Of a stretch of 64,000 nucleotides of DNA, positions 35,231-44,181 are shown in pieces (the stretch's first letter is position 1; the number at the start of each line of letters is the position of its first letter). The stretch comes from Roseiarcus sp963805295. Its GTDB lineage: Bacteria; Pseudomonadota; Alphaproteobacteria; Rhizobiales; Beijerinckiaceae. The stretch spans positions 86,215-150,214 of the forward strand of contig CAWDTW010000032.1 in the NCBI GenBank assembly GCA_963805295.1. Reading direction: 5' to 3'. The notes under the pieces are model-generated. The model was not told where the DNA came from and did no database searches. It worked only from the letters and a program-made list of their open reading frames with translations. The position numbers and the translations under genes were made by a program.

Positions 35231-36240
35231 TAAGGTGCGAGCTTTGCTTCGATGCGGTCGTCGAGGGCGGCGATATCGTGCTCGGCCGCTTCGAGCCGGC
35301 GCAGTTGTGTCGCCAGTAGGAAACGATGGTGCTCCTCCATCCGCCCTTCGAGCGCCAGAACCAGATCGTCCCGCTTACGGCGCAATTGCCCTCTGGCAAG
35401 GTCCGCCATCGCCTCGGCCGAGGCGCTGCCCTCGATCAGAGCCTTCAACATGGCGCGCCCGGAAACCCCGAAGACGTCGCTGGCGACGCTGGCCAGCTTG
35501 ATGTTGGCCGTCTCCAGGAGCTTCAGGAGCCGGTTGCGCTCGGCCGCCTGGCTCTCCACCAGCTTGCGGCGATAGCGCAGCAACTCGCGCAACTCGCGCT
35601 GCGGCGCCGGCGGAACGAAGCTCTTGGCAATCAGCCCATGGCGGACCAGATCGGCGATCCACTCGGCATCCTTCACATCGGTCTTGCGACCCGGCACGTT
35701 ACGGATATGCCGGGCGTTGCCGACGATGAGGTCGAAATGCCCTTCCAACACGGCATAGACCGGGCGCCAGTAAACGCCGGTGCTCTCCATGCCGACCTGC
35801 GTCACCCCAAGCTCTTGCAGCCAGTCCCGCAACGCTTCCAGATCGCGCGTCATCGTCCGAAAGGTCTGCACCTGCTTCCTCGGCCGCTCGCCCGGGGCGC
35901 CGATCAAGACGCAGGCAACGACCGCCTCCTGATGCACGTCAAACCCGGCGCACCGCTCAATGATCACTTGCATCTTCGCCTCCATCCAAAGGAAGGCGAC
36001 CGTGACGCCGCAGGTATAGTCGAGACACTGCCACGCGTGCTCCCCGTTCCCGGGGGCGACAAAAAATGGTACCTCTATGTAGCGCGGGCCAGACTGCTTA
36101 TCGGGGTCGCAAGCCACCGCAGAGTTGTCAGCCTCAACACGATCGCCCGTGGAGAGACTCGGACAAACCGGCCCGCGCCGCCACCATTTTCACTCATAAT
36201 GGCGCGCCAACGGCGCTGGTTGGCTGCTTAGACCTCAGCC

Positions 36241-37490
36241 ATCCCCTCATTTTTCACACGAACGAGGACGTTTTAGCCAAGGCGCTGTTTTGAGTTATGT
36301 ATTCGCTAAATCGCGCCACGAGTGGCCGCAGGCGGAGTTCCGGCATGTTTGGGATCAGCTCATAGAGCATGCAGCCCTGCCGGAACAGCGAATGGGTTCG
36401 ATGTTTGGCGGTGTTGACCTTGAGGTGGCGGTCCATGCCGAGGCTTTCGCCGGCGGCGCCGAGCAGCGTCAGGAGAACGATGGCGAAGGCGTTCAAGAGA
36501 AGAAGCCGGTCGCGCCGTTGCGGATCGGCGATGCGAAGAACGCTTAGGCCCATGCCGAAACGAAGGTCCTTGGTGTCGCGAAAGCCCGGCTCGATCGTCC
36601 AGCGCTTGGCGTAAGAGTTCATGATCTCGCGCGCGCTCGCCTCGGCGTCGCTGGCGGCCAGACACCAGGCCTCCTTCATGTCCTTGGCCTTGACGCAGAC
36701 GACCGCCCCGACCTTGTGGCGGCCCGCGGTGACCTCGGCGTCGCGCAGCTTGCGCGCTCGTCCGCCCGTCCCGGTCCATGCGGCGGCGCGCGTTTCGCCA
36801 TCGGCCGCGCCGACGTGGATGTTGCCGCGAAACCGGATGACGTAGGCGAAGCCCAACGTCTCGAGATAGGCGAACAGCTTGGTGTCGCCGAAGCCGCGAT
36901 CGGCCAGGATCGTCACTGCGACGCCCTCGGGCAGAACCTCGGCCAAGCGGGCCAGGCAGAGGTCCTCGTAGTCGTTGCGCTTGTCTTTCAGTTCGTCCTT
37001 CAACACCGTCAGCCACAGCAAAGGCGTCGCCCGGCCGTGGTTGGTGACCAGGTTCAAGGCCAGCGTCGTCTGATCGTCGGCGTCGAAATCGGTCCAGTCC
37101 ATGGCCACGACGATCGTCTTGCGCTGGCCAACGACTTCCGCCACCCACGGGGCGAACGTGTCCCACACGACGATGCCCTGACTGCTCAACAGCCGATCGA
37201 CCTGCTTGATGGCGTGCTTGCTGAGCAGGCCGCGCGCCTGAGCCAAGGACTGGCCGATGATCGACACCGCCAGCGAAGCGCCGGTCATCACGCCGAGCGT
37301 GCCGTTGGCCAGCGACGCCACACGCTTCGCATGGAGATCTTCGGCGAAGATGCCGTCGAGATAATTTTGAATGAAATCAATGCGCTTGATCGGACGGTTC
37401 ATGGCCACGGCTCGTCGGGATGCGATTCTGCATCCTCATGACCTGTCTACGGATTTTGGCCAATATGAGTCCCCCGGAAAATGAGGGGAT
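36241..37490 (-). mobile_element. IS4-family insertion sequence
   Basis: 1250 bp with terminal inverted repeats ATCCCCTCATTTT (36241-36253 and reverse complement at 37478-37490). Single transposase inside. No clear target duplication. It separates the end of the IS110 copy 1 arm from a disrupted host gene. Confidence 0.82.
36254..37408 (-). CDS. IS4-family transposase
   Basis: 384 residues, intact. DDE core: TIVVAMDWTDFDADDQTTLA (first Asp), VAVTILADRGFGDTKLFAYL (second Asp) and YAKRWTIEPGFRDTKDLRFG (Y-x2-R-x3-E, the IS4 signature). The ATG at 37408 opens MAMNRPIKRIDFIQNYLDGI. Terminal residues reach almost into the left inverted repeat. Confidence 0.9.
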   Translation of the reverse strand: MAMNRPIKRIDFIQNYLDGIFAEDLHAKRVASLANGTLGVMTGASLAVSIIGQSLAQARGLLSKHAIKQVDRLLSSQGIVVWDTFAPWVAEVVGQRKTIVVAMDWTDFDADDQTTLALNLVTNHGRATPLLWLTVLKDELKDKRNDYEDLCLARLAEVLPEGVAVTILADRGFGDTKLFAYLETLGFAYVIRFRGNIHVGAADGETRAAAWTGTGGRARKLRDAEVTAGRHKVGAVVCVKAKDMKEAWCLAASDAEASAREIMNSYAKRWTIEPGFRDTKDLRFGMGLSVLRIADPQRRDRLLLLNAFAIVLLTLLGAAGESLGMDRHLKVNTAKHRTHSLFRQGCMLYELIPNMPELRLRPLVARFSEYITQNSALAKTSSFV

Positions 37491-37694
37491 TTATGAGAGC
37501 CTAGACCCCAATTGAGGAGCGAGCGAACGCCGCCATTGAAACCCGCAAATTGGCCAACCGGAGGCTTGAGCATTATTAGCTTGGCAGCGGCCTCACCCAA
37601 ATTGCGATCGTTGCTCGCTTCGGCGGCGATCATCACGGGCATCAGCGTCCTTATATGGCTCAGCGTCCGGCTCGGCGCCATCGGCGTCGCCTTA

Positions 37695-39044
37695 GGACAC
37701 TTCGAACAATAACCAAATCGTGATTGCTGGTCATGCGACGGAGTGACTCGGGTTGCGGGGATTCCGCCACTGAGCGAACCGGCGTAGGTCGGTGGCATGA
37801 TCGAGGAGAACGCGATTCGGCGACGGTGGGGAGCGGTTGGCTCGAAGCTCGACGAGCGGGGACGGCGGTTGTTTGCCGCGGGCGAGACGCGGAGCGCTGG
37901 CTGGGGTGGTCTTGCGGCCGTCTCGAAGATCACCGGGCTGGCTCGTTCGACGATCAATCGCGGGAAGGATGATCTGGATGCGGCGGCGCTGCCGAGGGGG
38001 CGCGTTCGCCGCGCCGGCGGCGGGCGTCGCGCGCTCTCTGAGAACGATCCGGGGCTCGTTCGCGCGCTCGAACGGCTGGTCGAGCCTGCGACGTTGGGTG
38101 ATCCGATGCGGCCCTTGATCTGGGTGTCGAAAAGCATGGAGAAGCTCGCGGCGACCCTGACGGAGATGGGACATCCGATCAGCGCCGACACGGTGCGCAA
38201 GGAGCTGGTGAAGCTCGGGTTCTCGCGCCAGTCCAATCGCAAGGCGGATGAAGGCGCCAAACATCCCGACCGAAACGCGCAGTTCGAATATATCAACGCG
38301 AAAGTCGTGGCGGCGCAGGCCCAACAACAACCCGTGATCTCCGTCGACACCAAGAAAAAGGAGCTGATCGGCAACTTCAAGAACGGCGGAACCGATTATC
38401 GCCCGAAAGGCAAGCCACGGCGCGTGAACGTGCATGACTTCGAGGACAAGAAACTCGGCAAGGTCGTGCCCTATGGCGTCTACGATGTGACTGCCAACGC
38501 CGGCTTCGTCAGCGTCGGGATCACGAGCGACACGGCCGAGTTCGCTCTACAGTCGATCCGCTGCTGGCGCGAACGCATGGGGCGGCAGCGCTATCCCCAT
38601 GCGCGAGAGCTGACGATCACGGCCGATTGTGGCGGCTCGAACGGGGCGCGGGTGCGGCTGTGGAAAGTCGAACTGCAGAAGCTCGCCAACGAGACCGGGC
38701 TCGTCATCCATGTCCACCATTATCCGCCGGGCACATCGAAGTGGAACAAGATTGAGCACCGGCTGTTCTGCCACATCACCCAGAACTGGCGCGGCCGGCC
38801 GCTCACCGATCGCCTTGCCGTCGTCGAGCTGATCGGCGCGACGACGACCAAGGCCGGTCTGCGAATCGAGAGCGCGCTCGACACCCGCACCTACCAGAAA
38901 GGCATCAAGGTCGGCAGAGCCGAGATGAACCGTCTCGACATCACCGGTGATCCGTTCCATCCTGAATGGAACTACACCATCAGGCCGCGACTCCCTACCT
39001 CGGCACAGCCAGCGGAACCGGAGCGGTTATTTTGCGTGATGTCC
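37695..39044 (+). mobile_element. Second type of ISAzo13-family element
   Basis: 1350 bp with imperfect inverted repeats GGACACTTCGAACAATAACC (left) and GGACATCACGCAAAATAACC (right, reverse complement) and a 3-bp TTA target duplication (37692-37694 and 39045-39047), the same target rule as the other ISAzo13 copies here. It interrupts a small host membrane-protein gene. Confidence 0.85.
37797..39044 (+). CDS. ISAzo13-family transposase (divergent type)
   Basis: About 416 residues inside the element; the frame actually stays open through the right end to 39095 in the host gene. HTH GLARSTINRGKDDL, MRPLIWVSKSMEKLAATLTE, DDE core VISVDTKKKELIGNFKNGG, LTITADCGGSNGARVRLWKV and PPGTSKWNKIEHRLFCHITQ. 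Roughly 60% similar in the aligned core to the other ISAzo13 transposases in the window, so a distinct IS. The natural stop may have been lost by an indel near the 3' end. Confidence 0.88.
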
Positions 39045-39113
39045 TTAATGGCCTCCGGCTTCTTGGCCCCGACCCTGTTGAGCTACATCGGCTGAGCTGC
39101 GCCCAGGACGCTT

Positions 39114-40247
39114 TCACTTCACCGCCTTGCGCTTCGGCGGATCCGCGGGCCGGTCCGCCAAGCGAGCCGCAGCGGCGCGCGTTGGCGCAGACGCCCCGGC
39201 GTTGGTCGACGGCTGCTGACGCCGGAGCGCTACAAATTCGCCGCGTAGCGCCGCAATGACCGTAATCGCCGCGTCCCGATTGAGCGCATTGTTGAGACGC
39301 GCGAGCGCTCGGACGCGCTGATAGCTAGCGCCCGCCAACAGGTCGTTCGAGATCAGCGCGCGCACAAGAACTTCGTTTTCGGCACCGAGGGCTGCGAGCG
39401 CGACAGCCAGCGGTTCGCCTGAGGTGTCGTCGACGATCCGCTGCGCGAGTTCCGGCTCGCAATCGAGTGCTTCGGCGAGGATGGCGACAAACCGCTGCGG
39501 CTGGCGTGCGATTGCGGCCAGCTCCAGTTGGTCAATCGACCCAGATCGTGTTGGAACCGGAGGGGAAGGTGGGCGGCCCAGTTGCAAACGTTGAGCGGCC
39601 AGCAGGATATCCACGCGTTGATATGGCGTAGCGCATAGGAAGAGCGCGGCGCTTTCCGGCGGGACCGGCCGGCGCTGCAGCAACGCATCGGCCAGCCGCC
39701 GGTCGCCGGCCTGTTCCGCGAGCTTGCGGGCCCGGTGCAACAGATCGAGCAACGTCTTGCCCTCAAGACGCGCCAATTCGTTATTGGCCAGCGCGATCAG
39801 AACGTCGATGTCGCCCTGCGCGGCGAGCGCGCAGGCGATTTGCGGATCGAGATTCTTGCGCTTGGCGACTGCAATGGCGCGCCGGCCGCCGGGCGCGACA
39901 GCCTCAGCAAGATCACGGTCCGCGTAGGCGACACCGTGCTCGAGCATGTGTTCGCAGGCTTCCGAATCAGCGGACGCGAATTTCGCCAAAAGTCTGGCCG
40001 GCGTTCGAGCGCAGGGCGCGAGCTTGCGGGCGATGTCGAGACGCGTCGCCGCGTCCGCTGCGTCCAGTTGCAAGGCGACAACGTCGGCGAAATGCTCGCT
40101 CGCATCAGGATCGTTCCGTTCGGCGGCGACGAAATGATCGATCGCCACTCTAAGCCAGATTCTGCGATCCTTGGCGTTCTCGCTCGCCGCCAAGGAGGCG
40201 AGAAACGGGAAGTCAGCAAGAGTCAGATCGCGCACCAAGCGGCCCAT
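39114..40247 (-). CDS. DUF2336-domain protein
   Basis: 377 residues, intact, from the ATG at 40247 (MGRLVRDLTLADFPFLASLA). All-helical HEAT-like protein with the DUF2336 pattern (HFADVVALQLDAADAATRLD, LAKFASADSEACEHMLEHGV, LLAGASYQRVRALARLNNAL). Found in alphaproteobacteria, function unknown. It is the only clearly intact host gene inside the IS nest, and it lies within the loop of the 2.7-kb inverted repeat. Confidence 0.85.
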   Translation of the reverse strand: MGRLVRDLTLADFPFLASLAASENAKDRRIWLRVAIDHFVAAERNDPDASEHFADVVALQLDAADAATRLDIARKLAPCARTPARLLAKFASADSEACEHMLEHGVAYADRDLAEAVAPGGRRAIAVAKRKNLDPQIACALAAQGDIDVLIALANNELARLEGKTLLDLLHRARKLAEQAGDRRLADALLQRRPVPPESAALFLCATPYQRVDILLAAQRLQLGRPPSPPVPTRSGSIDQLELAAIARQPQRFVAILAEALDCEPELAQRIVDDTSGEPLAVALAALGAENEVLVRALISNDLLAGASYQRVRALARLNNALNRDAAITVIAALRGEFVALRRQQPSTNAGASAPTRAAAARLADRPADPPKRKAVK

Positions 40248-40355
40248 CAAGATCGACGAGTTTACGACCAGTTAGCGCATTCTGGTTGATAGAGTATTAA
40301 CCTTCGCGCCCTGAAATACCGAATCATTGCGCTGATAATTCGAGGCGGGAGGGCC

Positions 40356-40559
40356 ATGGGCGAAATTGTTGCCTTTCGGGCGCCAAAACGTCGTTGTCAC
40401 GTGGCGCCGTCCGGAGGCGCAAAGATCTCGTTTATCAGCAGCGTCCGATATCAGCGCGGGATCGAGGACGCCCCATCTTCGTTACCTGAACCGCGCTCGC
40501 CGCAGCAGGACGGCGGGCGTGGCGGCGTCGGCAGAGGCAAGCTCCGGCGAAGCGGTTGA
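40356..40559 (+). CDS. Small basic hypothetical protein
   Basis: 67 residues. The start MGEIVAFRAPKRRCHVAPSG is preceded by GGGAGG nine bases upstream. N-terminus typical of short alphaproteobacterial proteins of unknown function (MGEIVxFRxP); C-terminus is Gly/Arg-rich. Divergent from the DUF2336 gene. Confidence 0.45.
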   Translation: MGEIVAFRAPKRRCHVAPSGGAKISFISSVRYQRGIEDAPSSLPEPRSPQQDGGRGGVGRGKLRRSG

Positions 40560-40707
40560 AGCGGGCCCATCACCTTAACCCAACTTGCGCAGTTTGGGGG
40601 TGGTTTTTCATTTTTCGCCGTGGTGAGCCGAGTCCGATCAAGGGGTTGGCAGGCCGGTAGGGTCGAGATCGGCGTGTAGTGCCGACCTTGGGCATTTTCT
40701 TTCCTGA

Positions 40708-40922
40708 TTACGCGGCAACGTCAGCCAGTTTTAGCAAGCGGTAAGGCATCGGGGCGGTCCTCAGCGCAACGAATGCGAGGCGGGGGATCATGGTTTCGAG
40801 ATCGTATCGGCGATTAAATCGATATTCGAACTCCGCGAGATATCGAGGGACGTGTTTTTCTCGCACGGCTCGGTAGGTCCCCACGAGGGCAGCTTTGATA
40901 TTGCCCAACGCGGTATTGACCC
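40708..40922 (-). pseudogene. IS1595-family transposase C-terminal remnant
   Basis: Encodes WVNTALGNIKAALVGTYRAV and HVPRYLAEFEYRFNRRYDLE, the C-terminal block of ISXO2-like transposases, then a short tail and stop. The rest is missing; it joins directly to another transposase remnant at about 40923. Confidence 0.75.
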
Positions 40923-41448
40923 ATGCGAACCGCTTGCTTGCGACACGCGCTACACTGCGGCTCGAAGACGGCGGCGCAGAGGCGGGGTTCCGGCTCGCCG
41001 TCGAGGTCAGGCCGTCCTTCGAGGCGTGGGCGGCGCTCTCCGAAGGCGCCTATCTGTTGCGCTCGAATATCGTCGATTGGCGCGAGGACCAGCTCTGGAA
41101 GGCTTATATTCAGCTGACCCAGGCCGAAGCCGCCTTCCGCATCAAGAAGGACCAACTGCGCGTGCGTCCCGTCTGGCATCAACGCGCCGATCGCGTCGAG
41201 GCCCATATCCTGGTCTGTTTCTTGGCCTTCGTGTTGTGGAAGACCTGGAGATGTGGCAGCAGCGCGCCGGCGTCGGCAATTCCCCGCGCACCGTGCTCGA
41301 AGAGCTGGCGCGCATCCATTCCAACGATGTCGTCTTGCCCACCGCAACACACGGCGAGATCCGCTTGCGCTGCATCACCCAACCCGATCCCGCCAGGCCG
41401 CACTCCTCGACCGGCTCGGCCTCGTCCTGCCCAAGCGCATGCGCCTAA
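40923..41448 (+). pseudogene. IS1634/IS4-type transposase C-terminal remnant
   Basis: Encodes EGAYLLRSNIVDWREDQLWK and AYIQLTQAEAAFRIKKDQLR (the Glu-bearing block), HQRADRVEAHILVCFLAFVL, then after a one-base shift near 41245 MWQQRAGVGNSPRTVLEELA and a tail ending near LGLVLPKRMRL. The N-terminal two thirds are gone. It differs from the intact IS1634 at 31481. Confidence 0.75.
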
Positions 41449-41494
41449 CCGAACTCGACCGCCTGCCCCTCAGCGCCTGACCGTATCGCAATCC

Positions 41495-41750
41495 AAGCAG
41501 CCAACCAGCGCCGTTGGCGCGCCATTATGAGTGAAAATGGTGGCGGCGCGGGCCGGTTTGTCCGAGTCTCTCCACGGGCGATCGTGTTGAGGCTGACAAC
41601 TCTGCGGTGGCTTGCGACCCCGATAAGCAGTCTGGCCCGCGCTACATAGAGGTACCATTTTTTGTCGCCCCCGGGAACGGGGAGCACGCGTGGCAGTGTC
41701 TCGACTATACCTGCGGCGTCACGGTCGCCTTCCTTTGGATGGAGGCGAAG
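41495..41750 (+). ncRNA. IS110 copy 2 left end, candidate bridge-RNA region
   Basis: 256 bases of non-coding IS sequence before the transposase start at 41751, identical (inverted) to the matching region of copy 1. IS110-group elements are known to carry a structured guide (bridge) RNA in this non-coding end. Local dyads such as CCCCCGGGAACGGGG (41669-41683) and CCAGCGCCGTTGGCG are visible. RNA identity is inferred from the family only. Confidence 0.35.
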
Positions 41751-42493
41751 ATGCAAGTGATCATTGAGCGGTGCGCCGGGTTTGACGTGCATCAGGAGGC
41801 GGTCGTTGCCTGCGTCTTGATCGGCGCCCCGGGCGAGCGGCCGAGGAAGCAGGTGCAGACCTTTCGGACGATGACGCGCGATCTGGAAGCGTTGCGGGAC
41901 TGGCTGCAAGAGCTTGGGGTGACGCAGGTCGGCATGGAGAGCACCGGCGTTTACTGGCGCCCGGTCTATGCCGTGTTGGAAGGGCATTTCGACCTCATCG
42001 TCGGCAACGCCCGGCATATCCGTAACGTGCCGGGTCGCAAGACCGATGTGAAGGATGCCGAGTGGATCGCCGATCTGGTCCGCCATGGGCTGATTGCCAA
42101 GAGCTTCGTTCCGCCGGCGCCGCAGCGCGAGTTGCGCGAGTTGCTGCGCTATCGCCGCAAGCTGGTGGAGAGCCAGGCGGCCGAGCGCAACCGGCTCCTG
42201 AAGCTCCTGGAGACGGCCAACATCAAGCTGGCCAGCGTCGCCAGCGACGTCTTCGGGGTTTCCGGGCGCGCCATGTTGAAGGCTCTGATCGAGGGCAGCG
42301 CCTCGGCCGAGGCGATGGCGGACCTTGCCAGAGGGCAATTGCGCCGTAAGCGGGACGATCTGGTTCTGGCGCTCGAAGGGCGGATGGAGGAGCACCATCG
42401 TTTCCTACTGGCGACACAACTGCGCCGGCTCGAAGCGGCCGAGCACGATATCGCCGCCCTCGACGACCGCATCGAAGCAAAGCTCGCACCTTA

Positions 42494-43822
42494 GGCGACG
42501 CCCAAAAATAGCCAATTCGGAATTTGCGATTTTACTGGCATCGGCTGTTTAGCGGATTCCCGAGTGCGAGGCGAGCGTCTATATCGTGATGATGATAGAC
42601 GAATCATCCCTGCGCGTCCGGTTTGACGCGCTTCGGCCTTCGCTGGACGAGCGACGCCGGCGGTTGAGCGCGGCGGCGGAGGCGAAGGCGGCGGGCTACG
42701 GCGGGATTGCGGCGGTCGCGCGCGCGACGAAGGTCGCCCGGAGCACGATTGGGCGCGGTCTGAAGGACTTGCGGAACCCCGGCTCCTTGACGGGAGAGGT
42801 GCGGCGCAAGGGCGGGGGCACTCCTCGGTTGACGGTCAAGGACCCGACGCTGTTGGAGGACTTGCAACGATTGCTCGAGCCGGCGACGATGGGCGACCCG
42901 ATGCGGCCGTTGCGATGGGTCTCCAAGAGCCACGACAAGCTGGCGACGGCGCTTCGCGCCATGGGTCACAAAGTGAGTTCCTCGACCATTCCCAAGCTGC
43001 TGGAGGAACTGAAATATTGTCGCCATTCCAACCGCAAGACCAAGGAAGCCGGCAAACATCCTGATCGCGACGCCCAGTTCGAATATATCAACGCGAAGGT
43101 CGAGGCGTTTCAGGCGGCCGGCGAACCCGTGATATCGATCGACGCGAAGAAGAAGGAATTGCTGGGCGAATTCAAGAACGGCGGTAGCGACTATGGGCCG
43201 CAGGGCGAACCGATCGAGGTCAACGCTCACGATTTCGAGGACAAGGAGTTGGGCAAGGTCGTCCCTTACGGGGTCTACGACATCGGCGCCAACCTCGGCT
43301 ATGTCAGCCTCGGAATCGACCACGACACCGGGGAGTTCGCCGTCAACGCCGTCCGATGCTGGCTCGATCAGATGGGTTGGAAGCTCTATCCCGGGATGAG
43401 GCGCCTGATGATCACGGCCGACGGCGGCGGCTCCAATGGTTCACGGCTGCGGCTCTGGAAGTTGGCCCTCCAACAACTCGCGGACGAAACCGGTCTGATC
43501 ATTCAGGTTTGCCACTATCCGCCAGGGACTTCGAAGTGGAACAAGATCGAGCATCGCATGTTCTGCCACATCACGCAGAACTGGCGCGCGACGCCACTCC
43601 TCAGCCTCCTCATCGTCATCGAACTGATCGCCAACACCACGACGAAAACCGGTCTCAAAATCCGCTGCGAACTCGATAGCAACACCTATCCAAAGGGCAT
43701 CAAGGTCTCGGACGCGGAAATGGCGACCCTCAACATGACCCGAGAACTCATTCCATCCAGAATGGAACTACAGCATCTCGCCGAGGTTTCACGAAATGAA
43801 GCAATAGTTTTTGGGCATCGCC
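42494..43822 (+). mobile_element. ISAzo13-family element, copy 2, inside IS110 copy 2
   Basis: 1329 bp, the same inverted repeats as copy 1 and a TTA duplication (42491-42493, 43823-43825). Inserted in the identical codon of IS110 as copy 1, so the nested pair was duplicated as one unit rather than inserted twice. Confidence 0.92.
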
Positions 43823-43848
43823 TTACTGCGTTCAGCACGCCCTGCTGA
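42586..43848 (+). CDS. ISAzo13-family transposase, copy 2 (frameshifted tail)
   Basis: 420 residues; identical to copy 3 up to LNMTR near 43742, where an extra A changes the tail to ELIPSRMELQHLAEV and the frame runs beyond the element end. DDE blocks as in copy 1. The catalytic core is complete. Confidence 0.9.
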   Translation: MMMIDESSLRVRFDALRPSLDERRRRLSAAAEAKAAGYGGIAAVARATKVARSTIGRGLKDLRNPGSLTGEVRRKGGGTPRLTVKDPTLLEDLQRLLEPATMGDPMRPLRWVSKSHDKLATALRAMGHKVSSSTIPKLLEELKYCRHSNRKTKEAGKHPDRDAQFEYINAKVEAFQAAGEPVISIDAKKKELLGEFKNGGSDYGPQGEPIEVNAHDFEDKELGKVVPYGVYDIGANLGYVSLGIDHDTGEFAVNAVRCWLDQMGWKLYPGMRRLMITADGGGSNGSRLRLWKLALQQLADETGLIIQVCHYPPGTSKWNKIEHRMFCHITQNWRATPLLSLLIVIELIANTTTKTGLKIRCELDSNTYPKGIKVSDAEMATLNMTRELIPSRMELQHLAEVSRNEAIVFGHRLTAFSTPC

Positions 43849-44181
43849 TGCAGATCCCTGGCGTCGACTGGGTGGTCGCCGCCGCCCTCATCGCCGAGAT
43901 CGGTGTCGATATGAGCGTCTTCCTCAGCGTCTACCATCTCGCCGCATGGGCCGGCGTGTGCCCCGGCAACCATGAGAGCGCCGGCAAGCAGAAGAGCGGG
44001 CGCGCCCGCAAGGGCAATGTCCATCTGCGCACCATGCTCGTCGGCGCCGCCATTTCCGCCGCGCGGACCAAGGGCAGCTACCTCAAGGACAAGTTCCACC
44101 GCCTCAAGGCGCGCCGCGGCGCCATGCGCGCGGCTCTCGCCATCGCTCACAAGATCCTCGTGGCTGCCTATCACATGCTTA

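Larger units (their letters stand above)
33405..35973 (-). pseudogene. IS110-family transposase copy 1, split by an ISAzo13 element
   Basis: One gene in two parts. The N-terminal half (35973 down to 35231; MQVIIERCAGFDVHQEAVVA, GMESTGVYWRPVYAVLEG, GRKTDVKDAEWIADLVRHG) has the DEDD RuvC-like domain. The C-terminal half (33903 down to 33405; LLMQIPGVDWVVAAALIAEI, LAAWAGVCPGNHESAGKQKS) is the Tnp_20 domain with catalytic Ser region. Removing the insertion restores LAPYCVQHALLMQIPG without a gap, total about 413 residues. It is part of the 2.7-kb inverted repeat. Confidence 0.9.
37512..39095 (+). pseudogene. Small membrane-protein gene split by an ISAzo13-family element
   Basis: Two host segments, 37512-37694 and 39045-39095, join across the element in the same frame through the duplicated TTA codon: GAIGVAL plus MASGFLAPTLLSYIG and a stop. 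The product, about 76 residues, would have two TM helices (LLASAAIITGISVLIWLSV and the GAIGVALMASGFLAPTLL segment). The start is a TTG at 37512 or was lost with the IS4 insertion just upstream. Function unknown. Confidence 0.6.
41751..44181 (+). pseudogene. IS110-family transposase copy 2, split by ISAzo13 and truncated by a second ISAzo13
   Basis: N-terminal half 41751-42493 is identical in protein to copy 1, starting MQVIIERCAGFDVHQEAVVA after GGAGG. ISAzo13 copy 2 sits at the same CACC-TTA-CTGCG target. The C-terminal half resumes at 43823 (LLMQIPGVDWVVAAALIAEI) and is cut at AYHML by ISAzo13 copy 3 at 44182; the last about 46 residues present in copy 1 are missing. Confidence 0.9.

Noticed and set aside
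41607..41750. N-terminal extension of the IS110 transposase (MACDPDKQ...)
   Set aside because: The extension is in the non-coding left end; the ATG at 41751 has a good GGAGG and matches the family N-terminus.
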